Source of the DNA: Halopseudomonas phragmitis
Lineage (GTDB): Bacteria > Pseudomonadota > Gammaproteobacteria > Pseudomonadales > Pseudomonadaceae
Assembly (NCBI RefSeq): GCF_002056295.1
Contig: NZ_CP020100.1
Span: 2,503,501-2,567,500 of the forward strand
Reading direction: 5' to 3'
DNA: 64,000 bases
Shown here in pieces: positions 34,947 through 44,746 of this stretch. A program made the translations under genes and the position numbers. The notes beneath the pieces were generated by a model that did no database searches, was not told the origin of the DNA, and was given only the letters and a program-made list of their open reading frames with translations. Position 1 is the first letter of the stretch. Each line of letters starts with the position of its first letter.

Positions 34947-37563
34947 AGACCAGAGCCCCTTCGCCGTTGAGAGTGGCATGCACGTGACGGAGCGTACTGC
35001 CGCTAGCCATGGCATCCAGTAACTGGTCGACGATCTGCGGCTGCAACTGTTGATCTATCAGGTGATCGATCAGGCGTGCACCGCTGTCGCCGTAGTGGCA
35101 ACGTTCGACGAAATGCTCGACCAGGGCCGGACAGTGGCTGAAGCCCAGTTGGCGACGTTGCAGACGATTGGCGAAGCGCTTGAGTTTGAGGCTTACCAGC
35201 TCGCGTAATACTTCACCGTCGACCGGGTAGTAGGGCACCACGCGCATACGTGCCAGCAGGGCGGGTTTGAAATGCCGGCTCAGCGTCGGGCGGATGGCCT
35301 GCTCCAGATCGTCGGCGGTTGGCCGCTGAGCTTCGGTACAGAGCTGGCTGATTTGCTCGCTGGCGAGGTTGGAGGTCATCAGAATCAGGGTGTTGCGGAA
35401 ATTGATTTCCCGTCCTTCGCCGTCGTTGGCAACGCCCTTGTCGAAGATCTGATAAAACACGTTGAGTACGTCTGGATCGGCTTTTTCGATCTCATCCAGC
35501 AGGACTACAGAGTAGGGCTTCTGGCGTACCGCCTCGGTGAGCATGCCGCCTTCACCGTAGCCGACGTAACCGGGTGGAGCGCCCAGCAGTCGCGAAACGC
35601 TGTGCTTTTCCTGGAACTCGGACATATTGATGGTGGTCAGGAAGCGCTCGCCACCGTACAGCAGGTCAGCCAGTGCCAGCGCGGTTTCAGTCTTGCCGAC
35701 GCCGCTTGGACCTACCAGCAGAAACACCCCGGCGGGTGCATCCGGATTGTTAAGACCGGCCGCGGCTGCCCGCATGGCGCGATCAAGCGCCACTACCGCC
35801 TGTTCCTGGCCACGTACCCGGCGGCGCAGCTCAGCGGCAAATCCGGCGACTTTGTTGTTGTGCTCGCGGGCCAACTGCTCAACGGGTACACCGGTCCAGT
35901 GGCTGATCACTTCGGCGACCAGCCGCGGGCAGACTTCATGGCTGACCAGACGCGCTGGGGCTGGAACCGCCTGCAACTCGGCCTGCAGACTCGCCAGCTC
36001 GGCTTCGAGTGCGGCCAGATCAGTGGTGCTATCAGGCATCAGGTTGTCGGGTAGGTCGCCATCGGTGTCGGGTTCGTTGGCTTCAGTCTGGCTCAGACGC
36101 ATCTCGGCACATTGCTGGCGCAGGGTCAGCAGCCGGGTGGCCCGCTCGCGCTGTTGATTCCAGCTCTGTTCCAGGCTCAGCAGTTCATCCCGGGCCTGTT
36201 CCAGGCGCTCCTGCAGTTGGGTCAACAACAGGTTGTCCAGCTCCAGGCCGGCCTGGTGGTCGCGCTGCTGAGCCTGTAATTGACGCTCGCCTTCGGCAAT
36301 TTCGCCGCGCAAGCGTTCGATGGCTTCCGGGGCGGAGGCCAGGCTGATACGTACGCGGGCGCAGGCGGTATCCAGTACGTCGACGGCCTTGTCGGGCAAC
36401 TGGCGCCCAGCCAGGTAACGGGCCGACAGCTCGGCGGCAGCGACGACGGCATCGTCACGCAGATAGACGCCATGACTGCGCTCGTACAGCGGTGCCAGTC
36501 CACGCAGAATAGTAACGGCCTCGCTGGTGGTCGGCTCGTGCAACTGTACCGGCTGAAAGCGTCGGGCCAGGGCTGGGTCCTTTTCAAAGTACTTTTTGTA
36601 TTCGCTCCAGGTGGTGGCGGCGATGGTGCGCAGCTCTCCCCGTGCCAGTGCTGGCTTGAGCAGGTTGGCGGCATCCGAGCCACCAGCCTGGCCGCCGGCG
36701 CCGATCAGGGTGTGGGCTTCGTCGATGAACAGGATGATCGGCTTGGCGGCTGCCTTGACCTCATCAATCACGCCTTGCAGGCGGCGTTCAAATTCACCCT
36801 TGATACTGGCGCCGGCCTGCAAAAGACCCAGGTCCAGAGACAGCAACTCGACATCGCGCAGGGCCTCGGGGACCTCGCCTGCGGCGATGCGCAGGGCCAG
36901 CCCTTCGACGATGGCGGTCTTGCCAACGCCGGCTTCGCCAACGACGATGGGGTTGTTCTTGCGCCGCCGGGCGAGGATATCGATCATCTGGCGCAATGCC
37001 TGGTCACGGCACAGGACCGGGTCCAGCTTGCCGTCCCGGGCCTGAGCGGTAATGTTGTGGGTGAAGCGGCTCAAGGCCGAGTCGGCAGCCGCAGCCGGGG
37101 CGTTGCCCGTGGCTTGTCCGGCCAGGGCGTAATCGCTCAAACGCTCAATGCGGATACTGTCGAGCATCGGCTGATAGCGGCTGCCAACATAGCGAACCGG
37201 GTTGCGTAGCAGGCCAAGCAGCAGGGCAGCCTGATCGATGTGGGTTTGACCCAGCTCCAGATTGGCTACCAGCAGGGCATCCTGGAGCCATTGCACCAGT
37301 TCGCTGGCAAACGCCGGGCTGCGACTGCCATCACCCTCACCGCGGGGCTGCAGCAGCGTACGGAAACTGTCGATATCGGCTTCGGCGTCCAGCAGCGCTT
37401 TGTTCAGCAGACTGTTGGGCCGCTCAAGCAACACCAGCAGCAGGTCTTCGATCTGAACCTTATTGGCCGCACGCATGACGCAGCGTTCGGCGGCGGCTTC
37501 AAGATCGCGGCGGCTGTCCGCGTCCAGAGCCTGCACCAGTTTTTGGATATCTACATTGATCAT
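34933..37563 (-). CDS. clpV: T6SS sheath-disassembly ATPase ClpV (TssH)
   Basis: 876 residues. An N-terminal Clp-N domain (1-150) is followed by AAA+ domain 1 ([17 protein letters not shown]), a ClpB-like middle coiled coil (about 410-520) and AAA+ domain 2 ([39 protein letters not shown]). It recycles contracted TssB/TssC sheath. I prefer the ATG at 37563, because AAGGA is 9 nt away; the ATG two codons earlier (37569) is only 3 nt from it. The stop overlaps the sfa start. Confidence 0.95.
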   Translation of the reverse strand: MINVDIQKLVQALDADSRRDLEAAAERCVMRAANKVQIEDLLLVLLERPNSLLNKALLDAEADIDSFRTLLQPRGEGDGSRSPAFASELVQWLQDALLVANLELGQTHIDQAALLLGLLRNPVRYVGSRYQPMLDSIRIERLSDYALAGQATGNAPAAAADSALSRFTHNITAQARDGKLDPVLCRDQALRQMIDILARRRKNNPIVVGEAGVGKTAIVEGLALRIAAGEVPEALRDVELLSLDLGLLQAGASIKGEFERRLQGVIDEVKAAAKPIILFIDEAHTLIGAGGQAGGSDAANLLKPALARGELRTIAATTWSEYKKYFEKDPALARRFQPVQLHEPTTSEAVTILRGLAPLYERSHGVYLRDDAVVAAAELSARYLAGRQLPDKAVDVLDTACARVRISLASAPEAIERLRGEIAEGERQLQAQQRDHQAGLELDNLLLTQLQERLEQARDELLSLEQSWNQQRERATRLLTLRQQCAEMRLSQTEANEPDTDGDLPDNLMPDSTTDLAALEAELASLQAELQAVPAPARLVSHEVCPRLVAEVISHWTGVPVEQLAREHNNKVAGFAAELRRRVRGQEQAVVALDRAMRAAAAGLNNPDAPAGVFLLVGPSGVGKTETALALADLLYGGERFLTTINMSEFQEKHSVSRLLGAPPGYVGYGEGGMLTEAVRQKPYSVVLLDEIEKADPDVLNVFYQIFDKGVANDGEGREINFRNTLILMTSNLASEQISQLCTEAQRPTADDLEQAIRPTLSRHFKPALLARMRVVPYYPVDGEVLRELVSLKLKRFANRLQRRQLGFSHCPALVEHFVERCHYGDSGARLIDHLIDQQLQPQIVDQLLDAMASGSTLRHVHATLNGEGALVCEFA

Positions 37564-37575
37564 GTTCATCAGTCC

Positions 37576-38583
37576 TTAATGAGTTCGTCCGGCCAGGGTG
37601 ACTTCAGCGTCGCTGTCACGTTGGCCAATCCAAGAGGTCCAGCCCAGCCGGCAGTGATTGTTGCGCCCCAGGTGAAGCTCGCGGATTTCTTCCTTGCGCA
37701 GTTGCAGGCGGATGTCATAGGCCAGCGGGGTGCGCAGGCTGAAGCGCACCAGAGCCAGCAGCGGCTGATAGGCACTGCCGGTGGGCAGAAAATCGTGGAA
37801 GCGGTCCCAGTCGAGTTCGCGAATGTGGATGCGGAATTTGCCGCTGCGATCACGCACGCTGTCGCCCAGTACCAGGCTGCTACCCAACTGGCTGTTGGCC
37901 AGGCCCAGGCGGTTGCGTTGTTCGGGCAGAATCTCAACCTGCCGTTCGACGCACTGTTCGATATGGAGCGCCGCGTGTTTGAAGTAGTAACGCAATACGG
38001 CCGAGACCAGCGCGGCGGACTGGGCGCGCATGCTGAGCAGGCCGAGATAGGGCAGCAGACGCTTCCAGTTCAGCTCATTTGAGCTGCGCAGTGCCGGGTA
38101 GCCCAGACCGATCAGGGCGAACAACTGGGCGGAAAACCCGTCGTCGGCTCCTTCGCTGAAGCGGCGGTGATAGCGATACTTACGCCAGATCGGCAGCATC
38201 AGGCGTTGCAGTCGGTTGTTGAATAGGTCGAGAAAGTCCCGGGTCGGATTGCCAGTCAGGCTGTCGCCCAACGCCTGCTCACTGTAGAACGCAGGCAAAG
38301 GCGAACTTGAGCCGAACAGGCCGAGCACATTGACGCGTATCCGTGCGCGCAACTCCCCCTGCTCATGGAAGAATTCCACCTGCTCTATATCCGTGCCGGG
38401 AAAACCCATGCTCGGGTTGGCCTGGAATTCCAGGCGCTCGTACAGGGCGTCGTCGGTCAACTGCGGATATTCTTCACGCAGCCTTTGCAGTACCAGCAGA
38501 ACACCCTGAAACAGGCTGTACTCGCGGATACTGCGACCGAGCCGGCTTAGAGCAGGGGCTGTTGCCCCATGCGTGGTGTCCAT
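37576..38583 (-). CDS. tssG: T6SS baseplate protein TssG
   Basis: 335 residues. The family stretch VLGLFGSSSPLPAFYSEQAL is present, together with RDFLDLFNNRLQRLMLPIWRKYRYH and LLGWT-like C-terminal LGWTSWIG. TssG pairs with two TssF copies in each baseplate wedge. It overlaps the end of tssF by 37 bp. Confidence 0.95.
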   Translation of the reverse strand: MDTTHGATAPALSRLGRSIREYSLFQGVLLVLQRLREEYPQLTDDALYERLEFQANPSMGFPGTDIEQVEFFHEQGELRARIRVNVLGLFGSSSPLPAFYSEQALGDSLTGNPTRDFLDLFNNRLQRLMLPIWRKYRYHRRFSEGADDGFSAQLFALIGLGYPALRSSNELNWKRLLPYLGLLSMRAQSAALVSAVLRYYFKHAALHIEQCVERQVEILPEQRNRLGLANSQLGSSLVLGDSVRDRSGKFRIHIRELDWDRFHDFLPTGSAYQPLLALVRFSLRTPLAYDIRLQLRKEEIRELHLGRNNHCRLGWTSWIGQRDSDAEVTLAGRTH

Positions 38584-40337
38584 TGATACCGCTCTCCCTG
38601 GGTGGTTGAAACCTGCAACTCATGGAACGAGTTGAGGCTGGCATACAGTGCAAAGAATTGATCGAGTACCGAGGCGAACAGGAACAGATCGCCTTCGCCA
38701 AGAAAATTGTCGCCATCGATCAGCAGTTCGGTGCGGATGCCTCGAACAGGCAGGCCGTGGTGCAGACGGTCTACATGACTGTGGGAAATCTTCTTCAGGC
38801 CTTCCAGCCGGCGCTGGCCGACTCGTGCCGCGTGCTGGTCGTAGTAACGCGGCAGGTCATAGGTTTCGAGGATTACTTTGAGTGCCTCGACATTGGCCAG
38901 CGACAGGTAATTCAGTGACATGTTGCTGATCAGCTTCCACAGAAAGTCACTATCCAGCGGTGGCGCGTAGCTGGGCGTGACCGTGCTGATATTGCGGAAG
39001 CTGAGATAGTCGGGGGTGTCTTCGCTGAGCCGGCAAATATCGCCGATGCCAAGCTGGCTCGGCAGATTCTGGTTGGTACACATCAACTCGATTGACAGCG
39101 TCTCATGTCGTTCGCTGCTGCGCGTCCCGAAGCTTAGGTAGGTCTCTAGCCCATCGCCCTGGATCGAGGGTGATTGACGCACGCTGTAGTGAGGTTTTGG
39201 CTCGGTGACATCAAAACTGTGGTCGTGCTCGAATGACTCGAAAGGCACATAGTCCTCATAACCCATGCCGCCAGGCTTCCAGCCGGTGACGCGCTCGACC
39301 GAGTAGACGCCGCACTGGTGGCTGGCGTATTCGGCCGGGCGCAGCAGATAGTGGTCCTGGCGTCCGTCGAGCCGGATTGGCGTGGCATCGTGGTTGAAAA
39401 GATTGACCACGGGGGTGCAATACAGGCGCACATTGTCGCTGCTCGGGCGGATTCGCTGGATACCGGCCTTGCGGATATGGCAGCGCAGCTCCAGGCCGGC
39501 GGCCTGTTGCAGCACGTCCTCGCCAGCGGCGCCAAGGCACTCCAGACCATTGATATCGACGAACAGGAACTTGTCTTCAAAAGCGAAGTATTCCTGCAGA
39601 TAGCGGTAGCCGCTGAAGGTGTTGAGCGGGTAGGGGATCAGGGCCTGATTATCCTCGAACCCGGTTGGTTGGACCTGTTCGGCGGCCAGTCGCAGTGTGC
39701 TGGCGGTGGGGCCCTTATGCCAGGGCAGAGGCGTGCCCTGTTTGTCGAGCAGGACCAGTTCGATACCATCCAGATGCCGCAACAGGCCCAGGTAGAGCAT
39801 CTGGCTGATATAGCGCTCACCGGCAAGATGCAGGCGCAGGCGGCGCAGGGCCAGATCCTTCAGGTTGCCGTCGCAAACCATCGACAGCTTCAGGCTCAGC
39901 AGCGCGCCGTCGCCCTTGACCGAGTAATCCAGCTGGCTCAATTGCAGTGGCAGAACCTCGACCTCGCTGGTGGTGCGGAACTGGCAGTTGATTCCCTGTA
40001 CGGGCACCGACTCGACCGGCGTGTCGCGCGCCACTCGGACGGCTGGCCCTGCGCGCTTTACCGGATCAAACTGCAGCATGCTGAAGGCCGGCAGTGGGCG
40101 CATATAGTTGGGCCACAGCAGATGCATCAGCGAGTGCGTCAGTTCAGGCAGTTCGTCATCCAGCTTCTGCCGCAGACGCCCGGTCAGAAAGGCGAAGCCT
40201 TCGAGCAGACGCTCGACATCCGGGTCCTTGCCGCTCTGGCCGAGGAACGGCGCCAGCGCCGGGTTACGCTCGGCAAAGCGCTTGCCCATCTGGCGCAGCG
40301 CGCTCAGCTCGCTTTGGTAGTAGTGGTTGAATGACAC
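38547..40337 (-). CDS. tssF: T6SS baseplate protein TssF
   Basis: 596 residues. The N-terminus YYQSELSALRQMGKRFAERNPALAPFLG and LTHSLMHLLWPNYMRPLPAFSMLQF are diagnostic of TssF (VasA/ImpG). GNLPS-like NLPSQLGIGDICRL occurs in the C-terminal half. It builds the baseplate wedge with TssG and TssE. It lies 25 bp beyond the PAAR gene. Confidence 0.95.
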   Translation of the reverse strand: MSFNHYYQSELSALRQMGKRFAERNPALAPFLGQSGKDPDVERLLEGFAFLTGRLRQKLDDELPELTHSLMHLLWPNYMRPLPAFSMLQFDPVKRAGPAVRVARDTPVESVPVQGINCQFRTTSEVEVLPLQLSQLDYSVKGDGALLSLKLSMVCDGNLKDLALRRLRLHLAGERYISQMLYLGLLRHLDGIELVLLDKQGTPLPWHKGPTASTLRLAAEQVQPTGFEDNQALIPYPLNTFSGYRYLQEYFAFEDKFLFVDINGLECLGAAGEDVLQQAAGLELRCHIRKAGIQRIRPSSDNVRLYCTPVVNLFNHDATPIRLDGRQDHYLLRPAEYASHQCGVYSVERVTGWKPGGMGYEDYVPFESFEHDHSFDVTEPKPHYSVRQSPSIQGDGLETYLSFGTRSSERHETLSIELMCTNQNLPSQLGIGDICRLSEDTPDYLSFRNISTVTPSYAPPLDSDFLWKLISNMSLNYLSLANVEALKVILETYDLPRYYDQHAARVGQRRLEGLKKISHSHVDRLHHGLPVRGIRTELLIDGDNFLGEGDLFLFASVLDQFFALYASLNSFHELQVSTTQGERYQWTPRMGQQPLL

Positions 40338-40362
40338 GCAACTATCCCTGTAGTGAGAACAA

Positions 40363-40635
40363 CTATCCGATCAGTACGCTGCCTGAACCCTGGACAACGG
40401 TGTTGCCATGGTCGCCACTGCTGCCGATTACGGCGGCGGGCTTGCCATTGATCATTACGCTGGTGCTGACGCCGCCGACCAGGGTGCTGCCGCAGCCGGT
40501 CGGGTCGCCCATCCGGGCTGCCGGCAGGCCGTCGATCAGTACATCCGGCGAGCCGGCGCTGATCGGATTGTTGCCGTGGCCCTTCTTCGGGCAACTGGTA
40601 AGGTCGCCGACGCGTGCGGCGGGTTTGCCTGACAT
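40363..40635 (-). CDS. PAAR-domain spike-tip protein
   Basis: A 90-residue minimal PAAR protein: three PAAR-like repeats (GKPAARVGDLTSC, GLPAARMGDPTGC, GKPAAVIGSSGDHG) with the Pro-Ala-Ala-Arg motif and the Cys/His residues that coordinate the tip metal. It sharpens VgrG and may carry effectors. It is placed inside the structural part of the operon, between tssE and tssF, rather than next to vgrG, and has no toxin extension. Confidence 0.93.
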   Translation of the reverse strand: MSGKPAARVGDLTSCPKKGHGNNPISAGSPDVLIDGLPAARMGDPTGCGSTLVGGVSTSVMINGKPAAVIGSSGDHGNTVVQGSGSVLIG

Positions 40636-40647
40636 GGGTAACTCCTT

Positions 40648-41052
40648 TTACTGGACTCTGACTTGTCCGCTGCCGTCGAGGCTGGCGGAGAAGCTGACTT
40701 TCTGGCGTTGGCCGGCTACATCCAGCAGGCCTTCGATGGCGAAGCTCAGACACAGCGGGTCGTGACTGCGTGGCAGCGCAATGACACGTACATTGCGCAG
40801 CCGCGGTTCATAACGCTCGATAAAGCCTTCGATGGCTGTGCGTGCCTGTTGCAGAGCATCGTGCACGGACAGGCGCATGTCGTTGAGATCTGGCAGCCCG
40901 TAGTCGGGCAGGGTCTGCACGCTGCCGGCACGGGTGCTGAGCATCTGCGCCAGATGCCGGGACACGGACGCCGCAACGGCGTCCGTATGGCCGAGATCGA
41001 CTCGTTGCGTGGCGTCACCGGCCAGGCGTTCAAACAGGCTGCCGTAACTCAC
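40648..41052 (-). CDS. tssE: T6SS baseplate protein TssE
   Basis: 134 residues, gp25-like lysozyme-fold protein without lysozyme activity. The conserved LPDYGLPDLNDM and the EPRLRNVRVIAL segment (from IERYEPRL) fit TssE. It is a baseplate wedge component that seeds sheath assembly. It lies 6 bp after tssC. Confidence 0.94.
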   Translation of the reverse strand: MSYGSLFERLAGDATQRVDLGHTDAVAASVSRHLAQMLSTRAGSVQTLPDYGLPDLNDMRLSVHDALQQARTAIEGFIERYEPRLRNVRVIALPRSHDPLCLSFAIEGLLDVAGQRQKVSFSASLDGSGQVRVQ

Positions 41053-41058
41053 GTCGGT

Positions 41059-42534
41059 TTATTCCTTGTCGAGCTTGCCGACCAGTGACAGGGTGAAGTC
41101 CGCCCCCATGTACTTGAAGTGCGGTCGCACGCTGAGGCTGACCCGGTACCAGCCCGGCTGTCCTTCAACGTCCGATACCACTACCTGGGCAGCGCGCAAC
41201 GGGCGACGGCCACGGACCTCGGCATTCGGGTTGTCCTGGTCGGCAACGTACTGACGGATCCACTTGTTCAGTTCCAGCTCCAGGTCGGTACGCTCTTTCC
41301 AGGCACCGATCTGTTCACGCTGCAGCACTTTGAGGTAGTGGGCCAGGCGGTTGACGATGAACAGATAGGGCAACTGGGTGCCGAGGCGGTAGTTCAGTTC
41401 GGCGTTCTTGCCTTCTTCGCTGTTGCCGAAGAATTTGGCCTTCTGGGTCGAGTTGGCAGAGAAGAACGCGGCGTTGTCGCTGCCCTTGCGCATGGTCAGG
41501 GCAATGAAGCCTTCTTCGGCCAGTTCGTATTCACGGCGATCGGATACCAGCACTTCGGTGGGGATCTTGGTCTCGATCTCGCCCATGCTTTCGAAATGGT
41601 GCAGCGGCAGGTCTTCCACCGCGCCGCCGTTCTGCGGACCGATGATGTTAGGGCACCAGCGGAACTTGGCGAAGCTCTCGGTCAGACGAGTAGCGAAGGT
41701 GAAGGCGGTGTTGCCCCACAGGTAGTCTTCGTGGCTGCCGGCGACGTTTTCCTTGTAGACAAAGCTCTTGACCGGGTTCTCTTCCGGGTCATAGGGGTTG
41801 CGCAGCAAAAAGCGCGGCAGGGTCAGACCGACATAGCGAGAGTCTTCACGCTCGCGGAACGATTGCCACTTGGCGAACTGTGGGCCTTCGAAGTGATCCT
41901 TCAGATCCTTCAGATCCGGCAGCCCGGTAAAGCTCTCCAGGCCGAAGAACTTGGGGCCGGCCGAGGCGATGAAGGGGGCATGGGACATGCTGGCGACGCT
42001 GGCCACATGCTGCAGGGTTTTCATGTCCGGTGCGCTGGGGTCGAAGTAGTAGTTGGCGATCAGGGCACCCACCGGCTGGCCACCGAACTGACCATACTCG
42101 GCAGTGTAGACATGCTTGTAGAGGCCGGACTGAACGATGTCCGGGCTGTCTTCGAAGTCTTCCAGCAGATCCTGTTTGGAGGCGTTGATCAGCTCAATCT
42201 TGATGTTCTCGCGGAAGTCAGTGCGATCGACCAGCAGTTTCAGACCGCGCCAGGACGATTCCAGTGCCTGGAAGCTGGCGTGGTGAAGAATCTCATCCAT
42301 CTGTTGGCTGAGTTTGGCGTCGATCTCGGCGATCATCCGGTCGACCATGGCCTTTTTCACAGGCTCCTTGTCGTTCTGCGGCTTGAGCAGCTCTTCGATG
42401 AAGGCCGAGACGCCGCGCTTGGCGATGCCGTAAGCTTCATCCTCAGGGCTTAGCCGGGTTTCGGCGATGATGCGGTCAAGAATACTGTCCTGGCCGGCGG
42501 CCTGGGTTTGATCCAATGCGGTTTGCGTGCTCAT
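41059..42534 (-). CDS. tssC: T6SS contractile sheath large subunit TssC
   Basis: 491 residues, EvpB/VipB family. Signatures include LESSWRGLKLLVDRTDF, GQFGGQPVGALIANYYF, GLTLPRFLLRNPYDP and LFIVNRLAHYLKVLQREQIG. The C-terminal strands (GWYRVSLSVRPHFKYMGADFTLSLVGKL) interlock with TssB. Sheath subunits are the most conserved T6SS parts, and no defect is seen. Confidence 0.97.
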   Translation of the reverse strand: MSTQTALDQTQAAGQDSILDRIIAETRLSPEDEAYGIAKRGVSAFIEELLKPQNDKEPVKKAMVDRMIAEIDAKLSQQMDEILHHASFQALESSWRGLKLLVDRTDFRENIKIELINASKQDLLEDFEDSPDIVQSGLYKHVYTAEYGQFGGQPVGALIANYYFDPSAPDMKTLQHVASVASMSHAPFIASAGPKFFGLESFTGLPDLKDLKDHFEGPQFAKWQSFREREDSRYVGLTLPRFLLRNPYDPEENPVKSFVYKENVAGSHEDYLWGNTAFTFATRLTESFAKFRWCPNIIGPQNGGAVEDLPLHHFESMGEIETKIPTEVLVSDRREYELAEEGFIALTMRKGSDNAAFFSANSTQKAKFFGNSEEGKNAELNYRLGTQLPYLFIVNRLAHYLKVLQREQIGAWKERTDLELELNKWIRQYVADQDNPNAEVRGRRPLRAAQVVVSDVEGQPGWYRVSLSVRPHFKYMGADFTLSLVGKLDKE

Positions 42535-42555
42535 GGGCTAACGTCCTTGTCGGTC

Positions 42556-43062
42556 TCAGGTGTCGAGTTGGTCCTGGGCGGCCAGGCCCAGCTCGGTGAG
42601 GATGCGCTCGCGCGAATCGTCGTCGCTCAATACGCTTTCAATCGCCTTGCGGAAGGCCGGGGCATTGCCCAGTGGGCCCTTGAGGGCGACCAGCGCGTCG
42701 CGCAGTTCCATTAGCTTGCGCAGTTCCGGAACCTGCTCGACCAGACTGGCGGGGTTGAAGTCCTTCATTGAGTTGATGTTGAGGCCAACCGCCAGCTCAT
42801 CGGCACCCGAATCGTCCTGTAGACGGTTGGGCACACTGAAGGTCAGGCTGAGTTCCTGCTTGGCCAGCACTTCATCGAAGTTGTTCTTGTCGATCGCGAT
42901 CGGTTTGCGTTCTTCGATCTTGCGGTCGTCGGCCCGTTGGGTGAAGTCACCCAGGACCATGAGCTTCAAGGGCAGCTCAACTTCTTCCTGGGCCCCGCCG
43001 GTGTCCGGCTTGAAGGTGACATTGATACGTTCCTTGGGGGCTACAGAGCCTTCTTTGGCCAT
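42556..43062 (-). CDS. tssB: T6SS contractile sheath small subunit TssB
   Basis: 168 residues, VipA family. The N-terminal INVTFKPDTGGAQEEVELPLKLMVLGDFT and the helix ending in AFRKAIESVLSDDDSRERIL are typical. It forms the sheath with TssC, whose gene starts 21 bp downstream. Confidence 0.96.
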   Translation of the reverse strand: MAKEGSVAPKERINVTFKPDTGGAQEEVELPLKLMVLGDFTQRADDRKIEERKPIAIDKNNFDEVLAKQELSLTFSVPNRLQDDSGADELAVGLNINSMKDFNPASLVEQVPELRKLMELRDALVALKGPLGNAPAFRKAIESVLSDDDSRERILTELGLAAQDQLDT

Positions 43063-43078
43063 CTTCCTTCTCCATTAC

Positions 43079-44638
43079 TTACGGCCCGAGGGCCTGATCC
43101 AGTACCGTCTCGAAATCGAGGTGGCACAGCCTGCGGTAGATCCCGTCTCTGCGTTCGCGCACAGCCGCATTCTGCGGCATCAGCTCGTAGCAGTTGTGCA
43201 GCAGGCGCAGCACAGTGATGACGAGATCCGGTTCCCAGTCTTCCAGAGCAGAGCCCCGGAGCACGTGGTCAAGTGATTCGAGTTGGGTTTTTGCCAGGTC
43301 GTACTTGCGTGCTTCAAAGCACAGGCGGGCACGGGCCAGTTGCCAGTGCAGCCGGGCCCGACCGCCACGTGCTCGTTGCAGGCCGTCCGCCAGGTGCTCG
43401 GCTGCGCCACGCAATCCGTCCTGGGCCAGGATTTGCTGGGCTTGCTGGTAGCCTTGTTCCCATTCGGCTTGATTGCCGTCGTGGTGGCTGGTGGCCGTGT
43501 TTGGTTTGGCGCTGCGGTTGCTGCCAAGGCTACTCAGCCAGGCGCGGGTTTCGTTGTTGGCGAACGGCGTGCCGTCAAAGAAGCTCAGCGCCTCAAGGCC
43601 TGGCAAACGACGCAATAGTTGCGCCAGTTGCTGTTCCAGTTCCTGCATAGCCTGTTCGGCCTTGAGCGCGTTCAGGCACTGCCAAAGCAGGTATTGACCG
43701 TCGAGCCAAAACGGTGCCCGGGCCAGGCTGGTTTCAAGTTCCGGCAGCAGGCTGCTGTGCTGGCCCTGATTGATACGTTCCTGAAATGCCGCAAGGCGGT
43801 CATTGGGCAACCCGCGCAGGGCTGTCTTACCGGCGGCGTCGTGATCGGGCAAGTTGTCCAGTGGCAACCACAACAGCGTGCGTGACAGGCGGATGGCGCG
43901 CGGATCACCCGGGGTCTGGTTCTGCCACCATTGGCACAGCGGCCGGGCCTGCTCCTGCAGGGCGCGCAGGGCCTTGTGAGCATCACGGGTGCTGATGATC
44001 AGTTCGGGTGCGGTAGTGCCGACCAGGCTTGGTGGTGGGCTGATTGAGGCCGGATTCGCGGTGGCTGTGGTGCTTGGCGTCGCGCTGTCGCCCGCTGGTT
44101 GCTTCAACAAGGCTTGCAGGCGCCGGCACAGCGGCTGGAGGTGGGGGGCGTCATTGCCCAGTTGGGTGCTCAGGGTCTGATCCAGGCTGGTCAGGCTCTG
44201 GCACATCTGTTCAATCAGTTGGAGTTGCTCGGCGCTGGGTTTGTGTTCGCCCAGGGCCTGATCAAGACGCGGAGCAAGCCAGCCAAGGGCGGCGCTGCGG
44301 GTGCGTTGCTTGCGTGGATGCAGGTCATCCCAATGTTGCGTGCAGAGCTGTTCGAGCATGGCCAGCCCGGCGTGCAGGCCTGGCAACTGCTCACACTGGT
44401 ACAGGCTCCAGGTTAGCCAGCAGGCGACGCGCAAATCCTTGGTTTGATGGCGCAACAGGGCTTCGGCCAGCTCCAGGACTTTCTTCCAGTCCGGGCCACC
44501 ATTGAGGTGCAGGCCGGCAGCTTTTTCGAGCTCATTTTCGAGACTTTCAAACTCGGGTGAATAACGAGCGTCATCCCCGGCAAAGTTGTCGTCGCCGATT
44601 GCTGAGTGGGCCAGGGAAATATAATAGTCGGCGAGCAT
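43079..44638 (-). CDS. tssA: T6SS assembly protein TssA
   Basis: 519 residues from the ATG at 44638. The ImpA N-terminal domain carries IGDDNFAGDDARYSPEFESLENELEKA and DLRVACWLTWSLYQ. The middle is Pro/Ser/Thr-rich (about 215-245), and the C-terminal VasJ-like helical domain ends with YRRLCHLDFETVLDQALG. TssA coordinates tail-tube and sheath polymerisation at the baseplate. The frame is open 51 codons further upstream, but those codons cover the predicted sigma54 promoter and lack family similarity. It is the first gene of the T6SS operon. Confidence 0.93.
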   Translation of the reverse strand: MLADYYISLAHSAIGDDNFAGDDARYSPEFESLENELEKAAGLHLNGGPDWKKVLELAEALLRHQTKDLRVACWLTWSLYQCEQLPGLHAGLAMLEQLCTQHWDDLHPRKQRTRSAALGWLAPRLDQALGEHKPSAEQLQLIEQMCQSLTSLDQTLSTQLGNDAPHLQPLCRRLQALLKQPAGDSATPSTTATANPASISPPPSLVGTTAPELIISTRDAHKALRALQEQARPLCQWWQNQTPGDPRAIRLSRTLLWLPLDNLPDHDAAGKTALRGLPNDRLAAFQERINQGQHSSLLPELETSLARAPFWLDGQYLLWQCLNALKAEQAMQELEQQLAQLLRRLPGLEALSFFDGTPFANNETRAWLSSLGSNRSAKPNTATSHHDGNQAEWEQGYQQAQQILAQDGLRGAAEHLADGLQRARGGRARLHWQLARARLCFEARKYDLAKTQLESLDHVLRGSALEDWEPDLVITVLRLLHNCYELMPQNAAVRERRDGIYRRLCHLDFETVLDQALGP

Positions 44639-44671
44639 GTGAAGTTCGTCAGTCCTTGATAATGCTGTCCG

Positions 44672-44690
44672 GATAACTATCCAAGTTATC
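44672..44690. promoter_or_regulatory. Operator-like palindrome at the T6SS transcription start
   Basis: GATAACT and AGTTATC are perfect 7-bp arms with a 5-bp spacer. The site covers the region expected for +1 of the sigma54-type promoter and the beginning of the tssA leader, so it could be a repressor operator or an RNA hairpin. Confidence 0.4.
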
Positions 44691-44696
44691 GCTGTG

Positions 44697-44715
44697 CGTG
44701 CCTTTATTGCGCCAA
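44697..44715 (-). promoter_or_regulatory. Candidate sigma54 promoter of the T6SS operon
   Basis: On the minus strand TTGGCGCAATAAAGGCACG contains the invariant GG-N10-GC arrangement (GG at 44713-44712, GC at 44701-44700). The -24 part is close to TGGCAC; the -12 part departs from TTGCA at two positions. It lies about 60 bp upstream of the tssA ATG. The presence of the sfa activator gene in the same operon supports it. Confidence 0.6.
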
Positions 44716-44746
44716 GAGTTTTGCTTAATGTTGCAGCTCTATGATA

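Noticed and set aside
41119-42453. A 444-codon open frame antisense to tssC
   Set aside because: The tssC reading is strongly conserved; the antisense frame shows no motif or ribosome site.
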